Shown piece after piece: positions 48,676 through 58,426 of a stretch of DNA of 64,000 nucleotides (position 1 is the first letter of the stretch; each line of letters opens with the position of its first letter). The stretch is from Aminobacter aminovorans (GTDB lineage Bacteria > Pseudomonadota > Alphaproteobacteria > Rhizobiales > Rhizobiaceae). The stretch is from assembly GCF_900445235.1 (NCBI RefSeq), contig NZ_UFSM01000001.1, forward strand, positions 310,001-374,000, given 5' to 3'. Below the pieces are notes generated by a model. It saw only the letters and a program-made list of their open reading frames with translations. It did no database searches and was not told where the DNA came from. The position numbers were made by a program, and so were the translations under genes.

Positions 48676-49307
48676 CCTCGAAAAACGGCCCGCTTCGCAT
48701 CGGCATCGGCGGCCCCGTCGGCTCGGGCAAGACGACGCTGACCGAAAAGCTGTGCAAGGCACTGCGCGACGAGTTCTCCATCGCGGTGGTCACCAACGAC
48801 ATCTATACCAAGGAAGACGCGATGATGCTGGCCCGCCTGCAGGCGCTGCCGGAAGAGCGCATCATGGGCGTGGAGACGGGCGGCTGCCCGCATACCGCCA
48901 TCCGCGAGGACGCCTCGATCAATCTGCAGGCGATCGCCGAGATGAACAGGAAGTTCCCCGACCTCGACATCGTCTTCATCGAATCGGGCGGCGACAATCT
49001 GGCAGCGACCTTCTCGCCCGACCTTGCCGACATCACGCTCTATGTCATCTCGGTCTGCCAGGGCGAAGAGATTCCGCGCAAGGGCGGCCCCGGCATCACC
49101 CGCTCCGACTTCCTGGTCATCAACAAGAGCGACCTTGCACCTTATGTGAACGTCAATCTCGAGGTCATGGAAGGCGACGCCGCCCGCCAGCGCGGCAAGC
49201 GTCCGTTCGGCTTCACCGACCTGTCGCGCGGCAAGGGGCTGGAAGCGGTCATCGACTTCATCGTCGAGAATGGCGGGCTGAGGCTGGACCAGCCGATTTC
49301 AGCCTGA
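48672..49307 (+). CDS. ureG: Urease accessory GTPase UreG
   Basis: SIMIBI-class GTPase of 211 residues that drives nickel insertion. The P-loop is GPVGSGKT (residues 14-21); the nickel-binding Cys-Pro-His is in [17 protein letters not shown], and the guanine-specificity motif NKSD is present in [12 protein letters not shown]. It overlaps DUF3995 by four bases and closes the urease cluster. Confidence 0.97.
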   Translation: MTSKNGPLRIGIGGPVGSGKTTLTEKLCKALRDEFSIAVVTNDIYTKEDAMMLARLQALPEERIMGVETGGCPHTAIREDASINLQAIAEMNRKFPDLDIVFIESGGDNLAATFSPDLADITLYVISVCQGEEIPRKGGPGITRSDFLVINKSDLAPYVNVNLEVMEGDAARQRGKRPFGFTDLSRGKGLEAVIDFIVENGGLRLDQPISA

Positions 49308-49422
49308 GCCGATGTTGCCGTGCCAGTCATGACGCGGCATTCTTCCTGTCAGCGCATCGCCCCGATGCCGGCAACGGCCTTGGGAAAGTACGATGCGCCA
49401 GCAAATTGCGAGGGAGGAACAA

Positions 49423-50181
49423 ATGCCCGTCACCCAGCTCAAGCAGACCAATCTGCCGTTCTACGAAGAGCGCGTCGACCTCGCCTGCGCCTTCCGCTGG
49501 ACGGCGCGGCTCAATATGCACGAAGCGGTGGCCAACCATTTCTCGCTTGCCGTCAACGACGACGGCTCGAAGTTCCTGATGAATCCCAACCAGGTGCACT
49601 TCTCGCGCATCAATGCGAGCGATCTGCTTTTGATCGACGCCAACGACCCCGAGACGATGAGCGGCCCCAACGCGCCCGACCCGACCGCCTGGGGCCTGCA
49701 TGGCGCTGTCCACCGCAACTGCGCGCACGCGCGTTGCGTCATGCATGTCCATTCGATCCACGCCACGGTGCTGGCCTCGCTTGCCGATTCCACCCTGCCG
49801 CCGATCGACCAGAACACGGCGATCTTCTTCCGCCGCCATGTCGTCGACGGCCATTATGGCGGGCTCGCCTTCGAGGAAGAGGGCGAACGCTGCTCGCAGC
49901 TGCTCGCCGACCCCAAGGTCAAGGTGATGATCATGGGCAATCACGGCGTCATGGTCATCGGCGACAGCGTCGCCGATACCTTCAACCGGCTCTATTATTT
50001 CGAGCGCGCCTGCGAGACTTACATCAAGGCTCTGTGGACCGGCCGTCCTCTGCGCACGCTATCCGATGAGACCGCCGAAAAGGCAGCGCTCGAGCAGGAA
50101 GACTATCCCGGCCAGGCCGAGCGCCACCTCGCCGAGCTCAAGGCGATCCTCGATGAGCAGGAGCCGGTGTACCGAAACTGA
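49423..50181 (+). CDS. Class II aldolase/adducin domain protein
   Basis: A 252-residue protein of the zinc-dependent class II aldolase/adducin fold (relatives are fuculose-phosphate aldolase and many decarboxylases). Zinc ligands are expected from the HVHSIHA motif and the later MGNHG motif region. The start at 49423 is supported by AGGGAGGAA; an ATG 30 bases earlier overlaps that site. It lies 115 bases after ureG on the same strand and has no kinase or sugar transporter beside it, so the substrate is unknown. Confidence 0.85.
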   Translation: MPVTQLKQTNLPFYEERVDLACAFRWTARLNMHEAVANHFSLAVNDDGSKFLMNPNQVHFSRINASDLLLIDANDPETMSGPNAPDPTAWGLHGAVHRNCAHARCVMHVHSIHATVLASLADSTLPPIDQNTAIFFRRHVVDGHYGGLAFEEEGERCSQLLADPKVKVMIMGNHGVMVIGDSVADTFNRLYYFERACETYIKALWTGRPLRTLSDETAEKAALEQEDYPGQAERHLAELKAILDEQEPVYRN

Positions 50182-50336
50182 GAGGCGGGTTTTGGTTCGT
50201 CATCGTATGATCGCCGAGGTTACGGCATGGATGCGGGGTCTCCGCAGTCGTTTCACTCCTGCTCCGCCCGAGGATGACGAATTTGAGATGACGGCTATGC
50301 CATTCACCGTCGTTGGGAGTTAGCCACGAGGGCTAG

Positions 50337-50972
50337 CTAGTCCAGCCCGAGCAGCGCCCTGACCTCTTCGGCGCTGTGCGCCACAAGCGCACCCGCCGGG
50401 CCATCGATCTTGTCTTGCGGCCAGAAGATGGTGCGCATGCCGGCGGCAACGCCTGCCATGGCGCCGGTGATGCTGTCTTCCATGACAGCCGTGTCGGCAG
50501 GATCGATGCCGGTGAGATAAGCGGCGCGGAGATAGGGTTCGGGATCAGGCTTGCCGAGACGCACGTCGTTGCGGCTGATCGTTTTCATCGTCGGCTCATG
50601 CATGCCGACGGCCTGCAGATTGGCCTCGACCACCATGCGGTCCGAATTGGAGACGATCGCCTGGACCACACCCTTTGCCTCCAGATCGCGGAAGATTTCC
50701 ATCGCGCCCTCGCGCGGAAGCAGGTCCGGCGCACGGCCCATATAGTGATCGTATTTGAGGGCGATCCAATCGTCGAATTCGAGGGCGAGGCCGAACTTGT
50801 CGCGCAACACTTCATAGACCGGCCGCGCCGCCTGGCCGACGACACGCGCGTGCAGGTCGGCGGGCGGCTCGATGCCGACGCTGCGCAGCGCCGAAACAAG
50901 CGATTCCTCGTGCAGCGGCTCGCTGTCGATCAGCGTGCCGTCCATGTCCCAATACACTGCCTTCGGCGTCAT
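50337..50972 (-). CDS. HAD-superfamily hydrolase (phosphoglycolate/beta-phosphoglucomutase-like subfamily IA)
   Basis: A 211-residue phosphatase or phosphomutase. Motif I DMDGTLID (D9 nucleophile, D11 acid/base), motif II in IVSNSDRM, motif III Lys in RLGKPDPEPYL and motif IV in AVMEDSITG are all present, with the helical cap between I and II. The physiological substrate cannot be told. It is transcribed away from the class II aldolase and stands alone. Confidence 0.9.
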   Translation of the reverse strand: MTPKAVYWDMDGTLIDSEPLHEESLVSALRSVGIEPPADLHARVVGQAARPVYEVLRDKFGLALEFDDWIALKYDHYMGRAPDLLPREGAMEIFRDLEAKGVVQAIVSNSDRMVVEANLQAVGMHEPTMKTISRNDVRLGKPDPEPYLRAAYLTGIDPADTAVMEDSITGAMAGVAAGMRTIFWPQDKIDGPAGALVAHSAEEVRALLGLD

Positions 50973-51068
50973 ATGACCGGTCCCTGTTCACCCCTTTGCT
51001 CATAGGAGCTTTGGCGGAGGAAATGAACCGTTGATATGACCTAGCGAAACACATGCGCGTGCGGAGGC

Positions 51069-51248
51069 TCAAACCCGCCGGCCGCAAGTATCCTTGCCGT
51101 CGATGTAGCCGACGTCGCGCTGGAGGTGATCCGGCAGGTCGCGGAAGTCCAGCACGCGTTTGCGCGAACGCAGCCCGAAGGCCGCAGCCAGACGTGCGGT
51201 CCAGCCGATCTGCTCGCAATGGAAAAGGCTTGCCTGTGCCGTGGCCAT
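51069..51248 (-). CDS. DUF1127 small protein
   Basis: A 59-residue basic protein whose C-terminal half, VLDFRDLPDHLQRDVGYIDG, matches the DUF1127 pattern (Asp-Leu-x-Asp-x-x-Leu-x-Asp-Ile/Val-Gly). These small proteins are abundant in rhizobia; some bind RNA and affect phosphate or growth regulation. The start at 51248 has AAGG nine bases upstream; an ATG at 51257 sits too close to it. It is divergent from the LysR gene at 51380. Confidence 0.8.
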   Translation of the reverse strand: MATAQASLFHCEQIGWTARLAAAFGLRSRKRVLDFRDLPDHLQRDVGYIDGKDTCGRRV

Positions 51249-51379
51249 GATCGTCATCCTTTTGAGACGCTTGAAATGTGCTGATGTCTTGGCCTAGATA
51301 TTGGTCTGGAATGATTGACTTTTCCAATTGAACATCGATCACAACCCATTAAATGGCCTTATGTATCGGAGTGCGTGAA

Positions 51380-52282
51380 ATGCCGCTTCAGCTACCGCCT
51401 TTGACCGCGATCAGGGTGTTCGAAGCCGCCGCCCGGCAGGGCAGTTTCACCAAGGCCGCGGCCGAGCTCGGCATGACCCAGGCCGCCGTCAGCTACCAGA
51501 TCAAGCTGCTCGAAGAGCGTGTTGGCGCGCCTTTGTTCCTGCGCAAACCGCGCCAGGTGGTGCTGACCGAGGTCGGCAGCCGCATGGTGCCTATGGTGAC
51601 CGAGGCATTTGGCCTGTTGAGCGAGGCCTATCAGGTGGCGCGCGCCGGCTCCGGCGGCACGCTCGGCATTTCGACCGTCCACACCTTCGCGTCGAACTGG
51701 CTGGCCCCCCGCATCGGCTCGTTCCAGCTGCGCCACCCCAACATCGCCGTCCGCCTCGACACCTCGAGCTACCTCGTCGATTTCTCGCGCGAGGAGATGG
51801 ATATCGGCATCCGATCCGGCTCAGGCAAATGGCCTGGGCTTGCCGCCCATTTTTTGCTGCGCTCGCAATTTTCGCCCATGCTCAGCCCGCGCCTTGCCGA
51901 GAGCATCGGCGGGATCAAGGAGCCGGCGGACCTGCTCAAGCTCAGGATCCTCAACCCCGCCGACATCTGGTGGAAGGACTGGTTCGCAAAGGCCAATGTG
52001 CCGGCGGACGCTCTCGACAGGATGCCAGATACCAGCCTGGGTTCGCAGGCCGCCGAGGCCAATGCCGCCATAGCCGGCCAGGGCGTGACGGTCCTGACCA
52101 CGGCGCTGTTCACCGCGGAACTGGCCGAGGGCCGGCTGATCCAGCCGTTTGAACTCACCGCCCATGGCGGCGACTACTGGCTGGTCTATCCCGAGGGGCG
52201 CCGCAACGTGCCCAAGATCCGGGCTTTCCGCGAATGGATCATGGCCGAGCTCAATTGCCCCCCGGATGCGACAGGCGACTGA
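51380..52282 (+). CDS. LysR-family regulator, GcvA type
   Basis: A 300-residue regulator. The helix-turn-helix is in GSFTKAAAELGMTQAAVSYQI, with the opening LPPLTAIRVFEAAAR typical of the GcvA/AmpR branch. The C-terminal effector-binding domain follows. The start at 51380 is set by that N terminus; an upstream in-frame ATG (51353) adds a non-family leader. Its neighbours are a DUF1127 gene (divergent) and a MATE pump (downstream, same strand, 177 bases), which it may control. Confidence 0.9.
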   Translation: MPLQLPPLTAIRVFEAAARQGSFTKAAAELGMTQAAVSYQIKLLEERVGAPLFLRKPRQVVLTEVGSRMVPMVTEAFGLLSEAYQVARAGSGGTLGISTVHTFASNWLAPRIGSFQLRHPNIAVRLDTSSYLVDFSREEMDIGIRSGSGKWPGLAAHFLLRSQFSPMLSPRLAESIGGIKEPADLLKLRILNPADIWWKDWFAKANVPADALDRMPDTSLGSQAAEANAAIAGQGVTVLTTALFTAELAEGRLIQPFELTAHGGDYWLVYPEGRRNVPKIRAFREWIMAELNCPPDATGD

Positions 52283-52459
52283 CAGCACAGGCCAGCCCAC
52301 CTCTGCTGGCATAATCCTTGGTCTTCGTGACAGCTTGCCACAACTCACACTTTCGGTCACAAACGGCGCCACGACGCGCCAAAAGGGCGGATTTCGTCGT
52401 CAAAACTTGCGATATCGACGCCAATGAGCCGCGATATCGCCACCGAAAGACGAAAAACC

Positions 52460-53863
52460 ATGTCTGCGATCGCAACCGGCGCGCAATCACCGGCCACTCC
52501 TTGGCGCGACGAACTTCGCGCCATGCTGGCGCTTGCCTGGCCGATGATCCTCACCAATCTCGCCCAGACCGCGATGACGGCGACCGACGTGATGATGCTC
52601 GGCAGGCTGGGTCCCGATGCGCTTGCCGCCGGCGCGCTCGGCTCCAACCTCTATTTCGCGCCGCTGATCTTCGGCCTCGGCCTGATGTATGCAACCTCGC
52701 CGATGATGGCGGCCGAGCTTGGCCGCAAGCGCCATTCGGTGCGCGACGTCCGCCGCACCGTGCGCCAGGGCCTGTGGCTCGCCGTCCTCATCTCGATCCC
52801 GATCTGGGCCCTGTTGTGGTACGCCGAGGACATCCTGCTCGCCATGGGCCAGGAACCCAAGCTCGCCGAGCAGGCCGGCATCTACGTCCACCACCTGCAA
52901 TGGGCGGCCTTGCCGTTTTTCGGTTACATCGTGCTGCGCTCGTTCATCTCGGCGCTGGAGCGCCCCGGCTGGGCGCTGGTCATCATGGCGATCGCGGTGG
53001 CGGCCAACGCGCTCGGCAACTGGCTTCTGGTATTCGGCAAATGGGGCTTCCCCGAGATGGGCATCGCCGGCTCCGGCCTTGCCACCAGCATCGCCAGCGG
53101 CATGATGTTCGTCGGCATGGCGGCCGTCGTGATGATGGAAAAGAAGTTCCGCCGCTACCACCTGTTCGGCCGCTTCTGGCGCGCCGACTGGCCGCGCTTC
53201 AGGGCGCTGCTCAAGCTCGGCTTGCCGATCTCCGGCATCCTCGCCTTCGAGGTGACGATCTTCAACGCCGCGGCATTCCTGATGGGGCTTATCAGCTCGT
53301 CCTCACTCGCCGCGCACGCCATCGCGCTGCAGATCTGCTCGGTCACCTTCATGATCCCGCTCGGTCTCGGCCAGGCCGTCACTGTGCGCGTCGGGCTGGC
53401 TTACGGCGCCAAGGACCGCGACGGTATCACGCGTGCCGGCTGGACGGCCTATGTACTCGGCGTAGGCTTCATGGCGCTGATGGCGCTGGTGATGGTGTTC
53501 TGGCCGCACCTGCTGATCTCGGCCTTCATCGACGTCAGCGACCCGGCGAATGCGCAGGTGATCGGTCTTGCGGTCAGCTTCCTGGTCTTCGCAGCGCTGT
53601 TCCAGGTGGTCGACGGCGCCCAGGCGGTATCGGCCGGGCAGCTGCGCGGGCTGCAGGATACGAAGGTGCCGATGATCCTCGCTGCCATCGGCTACTGGGG
53701 CATCGGCCTGCCGCTTGGCGTGCTGCTCGCCTTCCATTTCGGCTTCGAGGGCCGCGGCATCTGGATCGGCCTGTTCTCCGGCCTGGCGGTGGTGTCGGTG
53801 CTGCTGTTGTGGCGCTGGCTCAGGCGCGACCGCCTCGGCCTGATGCACAAGCCGGTGATCTGA
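52460..53863 (+). CDS. MATE-family multidrug/sodium antiporter (NorM-like)
   Basis: Twelve-helix efflux protein of about 467 residues. Two homologous halves each carry the conserved opening, for example LAWPMILTNLAQTAMTATDVMMLG and LKLGLPISGILAFEVTIFNAAAF-type segments, and the QVVDGAQAVSAGQLRGLQDTK loop marks the second half. NorM-type members expel cationic drugs against sodium or protons. The start is uncertain between 52424 and 52460; I prefer the latter since the upstream dozen residues are charged and the ribosome site is weak either way. A dispersed hairpin repeat follows. Confidence 0.9.
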   Translation: MSAIATGAQSPATPWRDELRAMLALAWPMILTNLAQTAMTATDVMMLGRLGPDALAAGALGSNLYFAPLIFGLGLMYATSPMMAAELGRKRHSVRDVRRTVRQGLWLAVLISIPIWALLWYAEDILLAMGQEPKLAEQAGIYVHHLQWAALPFFGYIVLRSFISALERPGWALVIMAIAVAANALGNWLLVFGKWGFPEMGIAGSGLATSIASGMMFVGMAAVVMMEKKFRRYHLFGRFWRADWPRFRALLKLGLPISGILAFEVTIFNAAAFLMGLISSSSLAAHAIALQICSVTFMIPLGLGQAVTVRVGLAYGAKDRDGITRAGWTAYVLGVGFMALMALVMVFWPHLLISAFIDVSDPANAQVIGLAVSFLVFAALFQVVDGAQAVSAGQLRGLQDTKVPMILAAIGYWGIGLPLGVLLAFHFGFEGRGIWIGLFSGLAVVSVLLLWRWLRRDRLGLMHKPVI

Positions 53864-53884
53864 CGGGCGCTCAGTGCCCGTCTA

Positions 53885-53988
53885 GAGTGGTTCCGCGCCG
53901 TTCTTCGAATCGCGGAACCCCTCTATATTCTCGTATCTGCGCAATTCCGGACGGAAAACCGCTACGCACTTTTCCTGGAATTGCTCTA
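53885..53988 (-). repeat. Dispersed intergenic repeat, copy 2, with two hairpins
   Basis: Contains GGTTCCGCG (53889-53897) pairing with CGCGGAACC (53911-53919), and GCAATTCC (53941-53948) pairing with GGAATTGC (53977-53984). Its reverse complement aligns with 34100-34173. The element ends with the bases that form the TAG stop of the asparagine-synthase-like gene, and it lies between two convergent genes, where it may act as a bidirectional terminator. Confidence 0.7.
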
Positions 53989-55506
53989 AGCCGCCGCCAC
54001 CGACACCCGGTTGGCTACCCATTTGCCGGCCGCATTGATGATGCGGTCGGGATCGCTGTAGCTTTGCCGCAAGAGGCTCTCATAGACCGCACCCTCGGCG
54101 GCACGGTCCAGCGGTGTGGCCGAGCCGGTCATCGCCTGCAGCGCCTCGCCAAGTGCCGCCACAGCACCCGACCCCTCGTCGAATTGCGCCTTCTTGCGCC
54201 AGACGAGATCGTGCGGCAGCAGGTCGGCGCAGGCCTTGCGCAGGATCCACTTTTCCGTCGTCGGCCCGGTGCTTTCGGGTGAGGCCGGATCGGTGCGCCT
54301 GAGCTTCAGCGTCGCCGGAATGCTCTGGGCGAAACCGATCAGCTCTCGGTCAAGGAACGGCGTGCGCGCCTCCAGGCTCTCGGCCATGGTGACGCGGTCG
54401 ACGCGCTGCAGATTGATGTTGTGCATGGTGCCGAGCGACCGCGTCAGCTCGTCGGCCAGTTCGCGCGGCCGGTCGACATAGGCGTGATGATAGGTGTAGC
54501 CGGCAAACAGCTCGTCGGCGCCCTCGCCCGTCAGTACCGCCTTGACATGTCGCCGCGCCAGCCTGGCGGCGAAATGCGTCGGCACCGCCGAGCGCACCAG
54601 GTCGATGTCGGCGCTTTCGAGATGATAGATGACATGCGGCAGGACGCGGGCGACCTCTTCAGGCGTAAACGCATGCTCGTAGTGTTCGGTGCCGAGATAG
54701 TCGGCCACCCGCCGGGCGGCAATCAGGTCAGGGCTGCCGGCGAGGCCGACGGAAAAGGTCTTCAGCCGCTTCGGCGACTGCCTTGCGGCGATCGCGGCGA
54801 TGAGCGAGCTGTCGAGCCCGCCCGACAGGAACGAGCCGACCTCGACGTCGGCGACCATCCACTTGGCGACCGCCTCCTCCAGCACCAGCCTGAGCTCGCG
54901 CCAGGTCAGCTCTTCGTCGATACCGGGTTCCGGGTCGGCGGCGCCTTGCGGCATGCGATACCAGCGCCGCATGCCGGCCTGGCTGTCGAACATGGCGCCA
55001 GGTGCGAGCGCCTCGATCTTTGCGGCATCCACGCCGTCGAAGGCCTTGAGCTCGGAGGCGAAGGCCAGCCCCTCGCCGATATGGGCGACATAGAGCGGCT
55101 TGATGCCGAGCGCGTCGCGCGCCGCGATGATGCGATCCGGCGTTGCCAGAACGAAGGCGAACATGCCGTCGAGCCGCGACACCCAGCGCAGCGTATTGTT
55201 GCGGAAGAGATGCAGCACGGTCTCGCTGTCGCTGCGGGTCTGGAAGGCGGCCTCGCCGAGGATCGCCCTGAGGTCGGTATGGTTGTAGATCTCGCCGTTG
55301 ACGACCAGGATGTTGTCGCCCTGGTAGATCGGCTGGGCGCCGTTGTCGGGGCCTATTATCGCGAGCCTTGCATGCGCCATGACGACGGGAATGTTCTTCG
55401 GTCGCAGCACCTCCAGCGCGTCGGGGCCGCGATGTTCCATCTTGCGGATCATCCGCGAGGCCAGCTGCTCGTCGTCGAGGTTCCAGAGGCACACAAATCC
55501 GCACAT
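53986..55506 (-). CDS. Asparagine synthase (glutamine-hydrolysing)-like amidotransferase
   Basis: A 506-residue two-domain enzyme. The N-terminal glutaminase domain begins with the nucleophile Cys2 (MCGFV) and has the HRGPDA and NGEIYNH motifs. The synthetase domain has the ATP-pyrophosphate loop SGGLDSS (228-234), GEGADELFAGY and EARTPFLDREL. This set makes a beta-aspartyl-AMP type amide ligase. It resembles AsnB, yet lies directly downstream of a polyamine-type transport operon on the same strand (149-base gap), so a different carboxylate acceptor is possible. The start is fixed by Cys2; the frame extends upstream. Confidence 0.88.
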   Translation of the reverse strand: MCGFVCLWNLDDEQLASRMIRKMEHRGPDALEVLRPKNIPVVMAHARLAIIGPDNGAQPIYQGDNILVVNGEIYNHTDLRAILGEAAFQTRSDSETVLHLFRNNTLRWVSRLDGMFAFVLATPDRIIAARDALGIKPLYVAHIGEGLAFASELKAFDGVDAAKIEALAPGAMFDSQAGMRRWYRMPQGAADPEPGIDEELTWRELRLVLEEAVAKWMVADVEVGSFLSGGLDSSLIAAIAARQSPKRLKTFSVGLAGSPDLIAARRVADYLGTEHYEHAFTPEEVARVLPHVIYHLESADIDLVRSAVPTHFAARLARRHVKAVLTGEGADELFAGYTYHHAYVDRPRELADELTRSLGTMHNINLQRVDRVTMAESLEARTPFLDRELIGFAQSIPATLKLRRTDPASPESTGPTTEKWILRKACADLLPHDLVWRKKAQFDEGSGAVAALGEALQAMTGSATPLDRAAEGAVYESLLRQSYSDPDRIINAAGKWVANRVSVAAA

Positions 55507-55655
55507 GGCGCTTCGCTCCCGCATGGCCGCCAGCGTCTTGGCCGGCATGAAAGCGATGCTAGGAGCGCCAGCCACGAGGCGCGACAACCCGGCGACTGGC
55601 AATTGTCACTCAGGCGACACCGGCCAAAGGTGTGGCGCTGGCCGTTGCAGGCGGA

Positions 55656-56456
55656 TCAGGTCTCCGAGGACATTGCGCCCAAGAGCCGCCTGATGTCGCC
55701 GAATTTGGCGATCAAGCCGAACACCAGTGCCGCCACGGCGACGAAAAACACCGACACCGAGGCCATCGTCGGCGTGTAGCCATAGCGCAGGGCGTTGAAG
55801 ATCTTGATCGGTAGCGTCTCCAGCGTGAAGCCGATGGTCATGTAGGCAACGATGTACTCGTTGAGCGACAGGACGAAGGCGAAGGCGTATCCCGAGACGA
55901 GGTAGGGCCGGATCAGCGGCAGCACCACCGTCTTCAGCACTGTGCGGTCGTCGGCGCCCATCGTCGCCGCCGCCTCGACCAGTGAACGGTCGATGGAGGC
56001 GAAGCCGAGCGACAGCGTCACCAGCGGCAGGGTGACAAAGAAGATCGCGTGGCTGATGACAGCCGTCCAGGGTTGGCCATAGAAGCCTGACGTCGCCCAG
56101 AAGGTGAGCATGCCGAGTGCGGTGATGACCGGCGGGAGGATGAATGGAGCGAGCCCGAGGATCTGGAACACGTTGGCCCATGGCGCTATGCGCCGCCACA
56201 GGAACCATGCAAGTGGCAGCGCGATGGCAACCGCAAGTGCCGCCGCAGTCACCGCCAGCGACAGCGAGGCGAACAGCGCCTTGCGCCATTCCGGATCGGC
56301 GAAGATCTGCGCGTACCAGGCCAGCGAGAAGCCTTTCGGCGGAAAGGCCAGATCCTGCTTTTCGTTGACCGACACGCCGGCAACGACAATCAGCGGTGCT
56401 GCCAGGAACAAGGCGACGGCGAAGAAATAGAGCCGGCGAAAGAATGTCTGTATCAC
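55656..56456 (-). CDS. Spermidine/putrescine-type ABC permease (PotC type)
   Basis: Inner-membrane permease of 266 residues with six helices and the coupling loop EAAATMGADDRTVLKTVVLPL (Glu-Ala-Ala...Gly pattern). The late FVLSLNEYIVAYM segment resembles the PotC conserved region with FSFDEF/VLSLNEY. It overlaps the upstream permease gene by four bases and is the last transporter gene of the operon. Confidence 0.9.
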   Translation of the reverse strand: MIQTFFRRLYFFAVALFLAAPLIVVAGVSVNEKQDLAFPPKGFSLAWYAQIFADPEWRKALFASLSLAVTAAALAVAIALPLAWFLWRRIAPWANVFQILGLAPFILPPVITALGMLTFWATSGFYGQPWTAVISHAIFFVTLPLVTLSLGFASIDRSLVEAAATMGADDRTVLKTVVLPLIRPYLVSGYAFAFVLSLNEYIVAYMTIGFTLETLPIKIFNALRYGYTPTMASVSVFFVAVAALVFGLIAKFGDIRRLLGAMSSET

Positions 56457-57307
56457 AGCGCGTTCTCCCTACGTCCGACGAGCAGAGTGAGCCCGACAAG
56501 TGCCAGCGACATCAGCACCAAAAACACCGCCATCGCAGCCGCAAACGGCATGTTGGACTGGTAGATGGCCTGGTCGGTGATCAACACCGACAACGTCCAG
56601 TGCGACGGCCGGCCAAGGATCTGCGGCAGCAGATAGGAGCCGAGCGCGAACACGAAGACCATGATCAGCGTCGCGACGATGGTGTTGCGCAGCGCCGGCA
56701 CGACGACGTTCATGAACGCCCTTACAGGCGAGGCGCCGAGCGTGCGCGCCGCCTCCAGCAAGGTCGGGTCGAGCCGCACCAAAGCGGGATAGAGCACCAG
56801 GATGGTGTAGGGCAGTGCCTGATAGACCATGCCGGTCAGCACCGCCCAGATGCTTGGCGTCAGCGCCACCGGCTCACTCATCAGGCCAATCGCCACGAAC
56901 AAATTGGTGATGCCGGCGGTCCGTGTAAACAGCGTCGACCAGGCAAAGCCGATGATGACCTCCGACAACGAAAGCACCGACAGCAGGCAGACCAGCCAGA
57001 CCGTTTGCACCTTTCGCGGCCGCTTGGTGAGCAGATAGGTGAAGGGAAAGGCGATGACCACGCAGCAGATCGCCACCATCACCGCCAGCACCAGCGAGAA
57101 GCCCAGCACCTTGGCGAAGAACAGGCTTAGGAAGCGGGCATAATTGTCGAAGACAAAGTCGGGCGTATAGAAGCCCGAGGGATCACGCTGGAAGAAGCTG
57201 ACGGCGATCATCGTCGAGAACGGCACGACGAAAAAGACGATCAGCATCAGCCCGGGAAAGAACAGCGGGCTGTAGTCGGCCAGCGATTTTGGCGCCTCGC
57301 GTTTCAT
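56453..57307 (-). CDS. Spermidine/putrescine-type ABC permease (PotB type)
   Basis: Permease of 284 residues, six helices, with the coupling loop EAARTLGASPVRAFMNVVVPAL. The N-terminal PLFFPGLMLIVFFVVPF and the first periplasmic loop are PotB-like. It overlaps the ATPase gene at its start and the PotC-type gene at its end, four bases each. Confidence 0.9.
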   Translation of the reverse strand: MKREAPKSLADYSPLFFPGLMLIVFFVVPFSTMIAVSFFQRDPSGFYTPDFVFDNYARFLSLFFAKVLGFSLVLAVMVAICCVVIAFPFTYLLTKRPRKVQTVWLVCLLSVLSLSEVIIGFAWSTLFTRTAGITNLFVAIGLMSEPVALTPSIWAVLTGMVYQALPYTILVLYPALVRLDPTLLEAARTLGASPVRAFMNVVVPALRNTIVATLIMVFVFALGSYLLPQILGRPSHWTLSVLITDQAIYQSNMPFAAAMAVFLVLMSLALVGLTLLVGRRENAL

Positions 57308-58341
57308 GACTTGAGCACCACGCAGGCTTCCGCCGGCAGGATCAGACCTACCTGCTGACCGGCCACCACTTCGGGCCGTTGGCGCGGCGTGGCCACCGCA
57401 ATGATGGTCTTGCCGCCTGTTTCAACGAAGGTCTCGATCGTGCCGCCAAGATCGCGCACGAAAGTCACCGTGCCTGATATGGCGTCGCCGCCGACAGGGC
57501 CGAGATGCACGTCTTCGGGCCGGATCGACACCGAGGCCTTGGACAGGCCTTCGGGCATCGTCAGATTGGGAATGGCCTGGCCGAGCACCGAGACGCGGCC
57601 AAGCCGGTCGGCGGTCACGTCGAGCAGGTTGGTCATGCCGATGAAGTCGGCGACGAAGGCGTCGGCCGGCTTGCGGTAGATCTCGATCGGCGGTGCGGCC
57701 TGCAGGATCTTGCCGTTGCCCATGACGACGACCAGGTCGGCCATGGTCATCGCTTCGCGCTGGTCGTGGGTGACGACGAAGGTGGTGATGCCCAAGCGCT
57801 GCTGCAGCTGGCGCAATTCGACCTGCATCGCCTCGCGCAGCTTGGCATCGAGCGCCGACAGCGGTTCGTCGAGCAGGAACAGCTTCGGCGACAGTGCGAG
57901 TGCGCGGGCAATGGCCACGCGCTGGCGCTGGCCACCCGACAGCTTGGCGACGGGCCGATCGGCGAAGCCGGTCAGATGGATGAGCTTCAAAAGCTCGTCG
58001 GAGCGCTTCTTCTGCTCGTCGCGCGAAGCGCCCCGAATGCGCAAGGGATAGGCGATGTTGTCGCCGACCGACAGATGCGGAAACAGCGCCAGCGACTGGA
58101 ACACCATGCCGAGGTTGCGCTTGTGGGTCGGTACCGGCGTGATGTCGGTGCCGTCGAGCAGGATCGCGCCGCTCGAGGGATCCTCGAGGCCTGCTATCAT
58201 GCGCAAAAGCGTTGTCTTGCCGCAGCCGGACGGACCGAGCAGGCAGACGAACTTGCCATGCGGGACCGACAGATTGGCCGTGTCGACAGCCGTGAAGCTG
58301 CCGAATGACTTGGTGATGTCCTTAAGCACGAGTCCGGACAT
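57304..58341 (-). CDS. Spermidine/putrescine-type ABC ATPase (PotA type)
   Basis: ATPase of 345 residues. Walker A GPSGCGKTT, signature KLSGGQRQRVA, Walker B LFLLDEPLSALD and the H-loop in FVVTHDQREAMTM are all present. The C-terminal TOBE domain (KASVSIRPEDVHLGP) is typical of PotA/FbpC/MalK-type importers. It is separated from the binding protein gene upstream by 219 bases that hold a RIME-type repeat. Confidence 0.93.
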   Translation of the reverse strand: MSGLVLKDITKSFGSFTAVDTANLSVPHGKFVCLLGPSGCGKTTLLRMIAGLEDPSSGAILLDGTDITPVPTHKRNLGMVFQSLALFPHLSVGDNIAYPLRIRGASRDEQKKRSDELLKLIHLTGFADRPVAKLSGGQRQRVAIARALALSPKLFLLDEPLSALDAKLREAMQVELRQLQQRLGITTFVVTHDQREAMTMADLVVVMGNGKILQAAPPIEIYRKPADAFVADFIGMTNLLDVTADRLGRVSVLGQAIPNLTMPEGLSKASVSIRPEDVHLGPVGGDAISGTVTFVRDLGGTIETFVETGGKTIIAVATPRQRPEVVAGQQVGLILPAEACVVLKS

Positions 58342-58426
58342 GCGAGGTCCTCAGAAGTGTTGTTGTAACTGTCGAGACGGAACGCGGCACGCGTCACGTC
58401 GAAGTGGAGCGTTGCGGAAAGCGTCT

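Noticed and set aside
50207..50323. Small frame of 38 codons ending in a TAG between the class II aldolase and HAD genes
   Set aside because: No ribosome site and no recognisable sequence; it resembles ordinary intergenic DNA.
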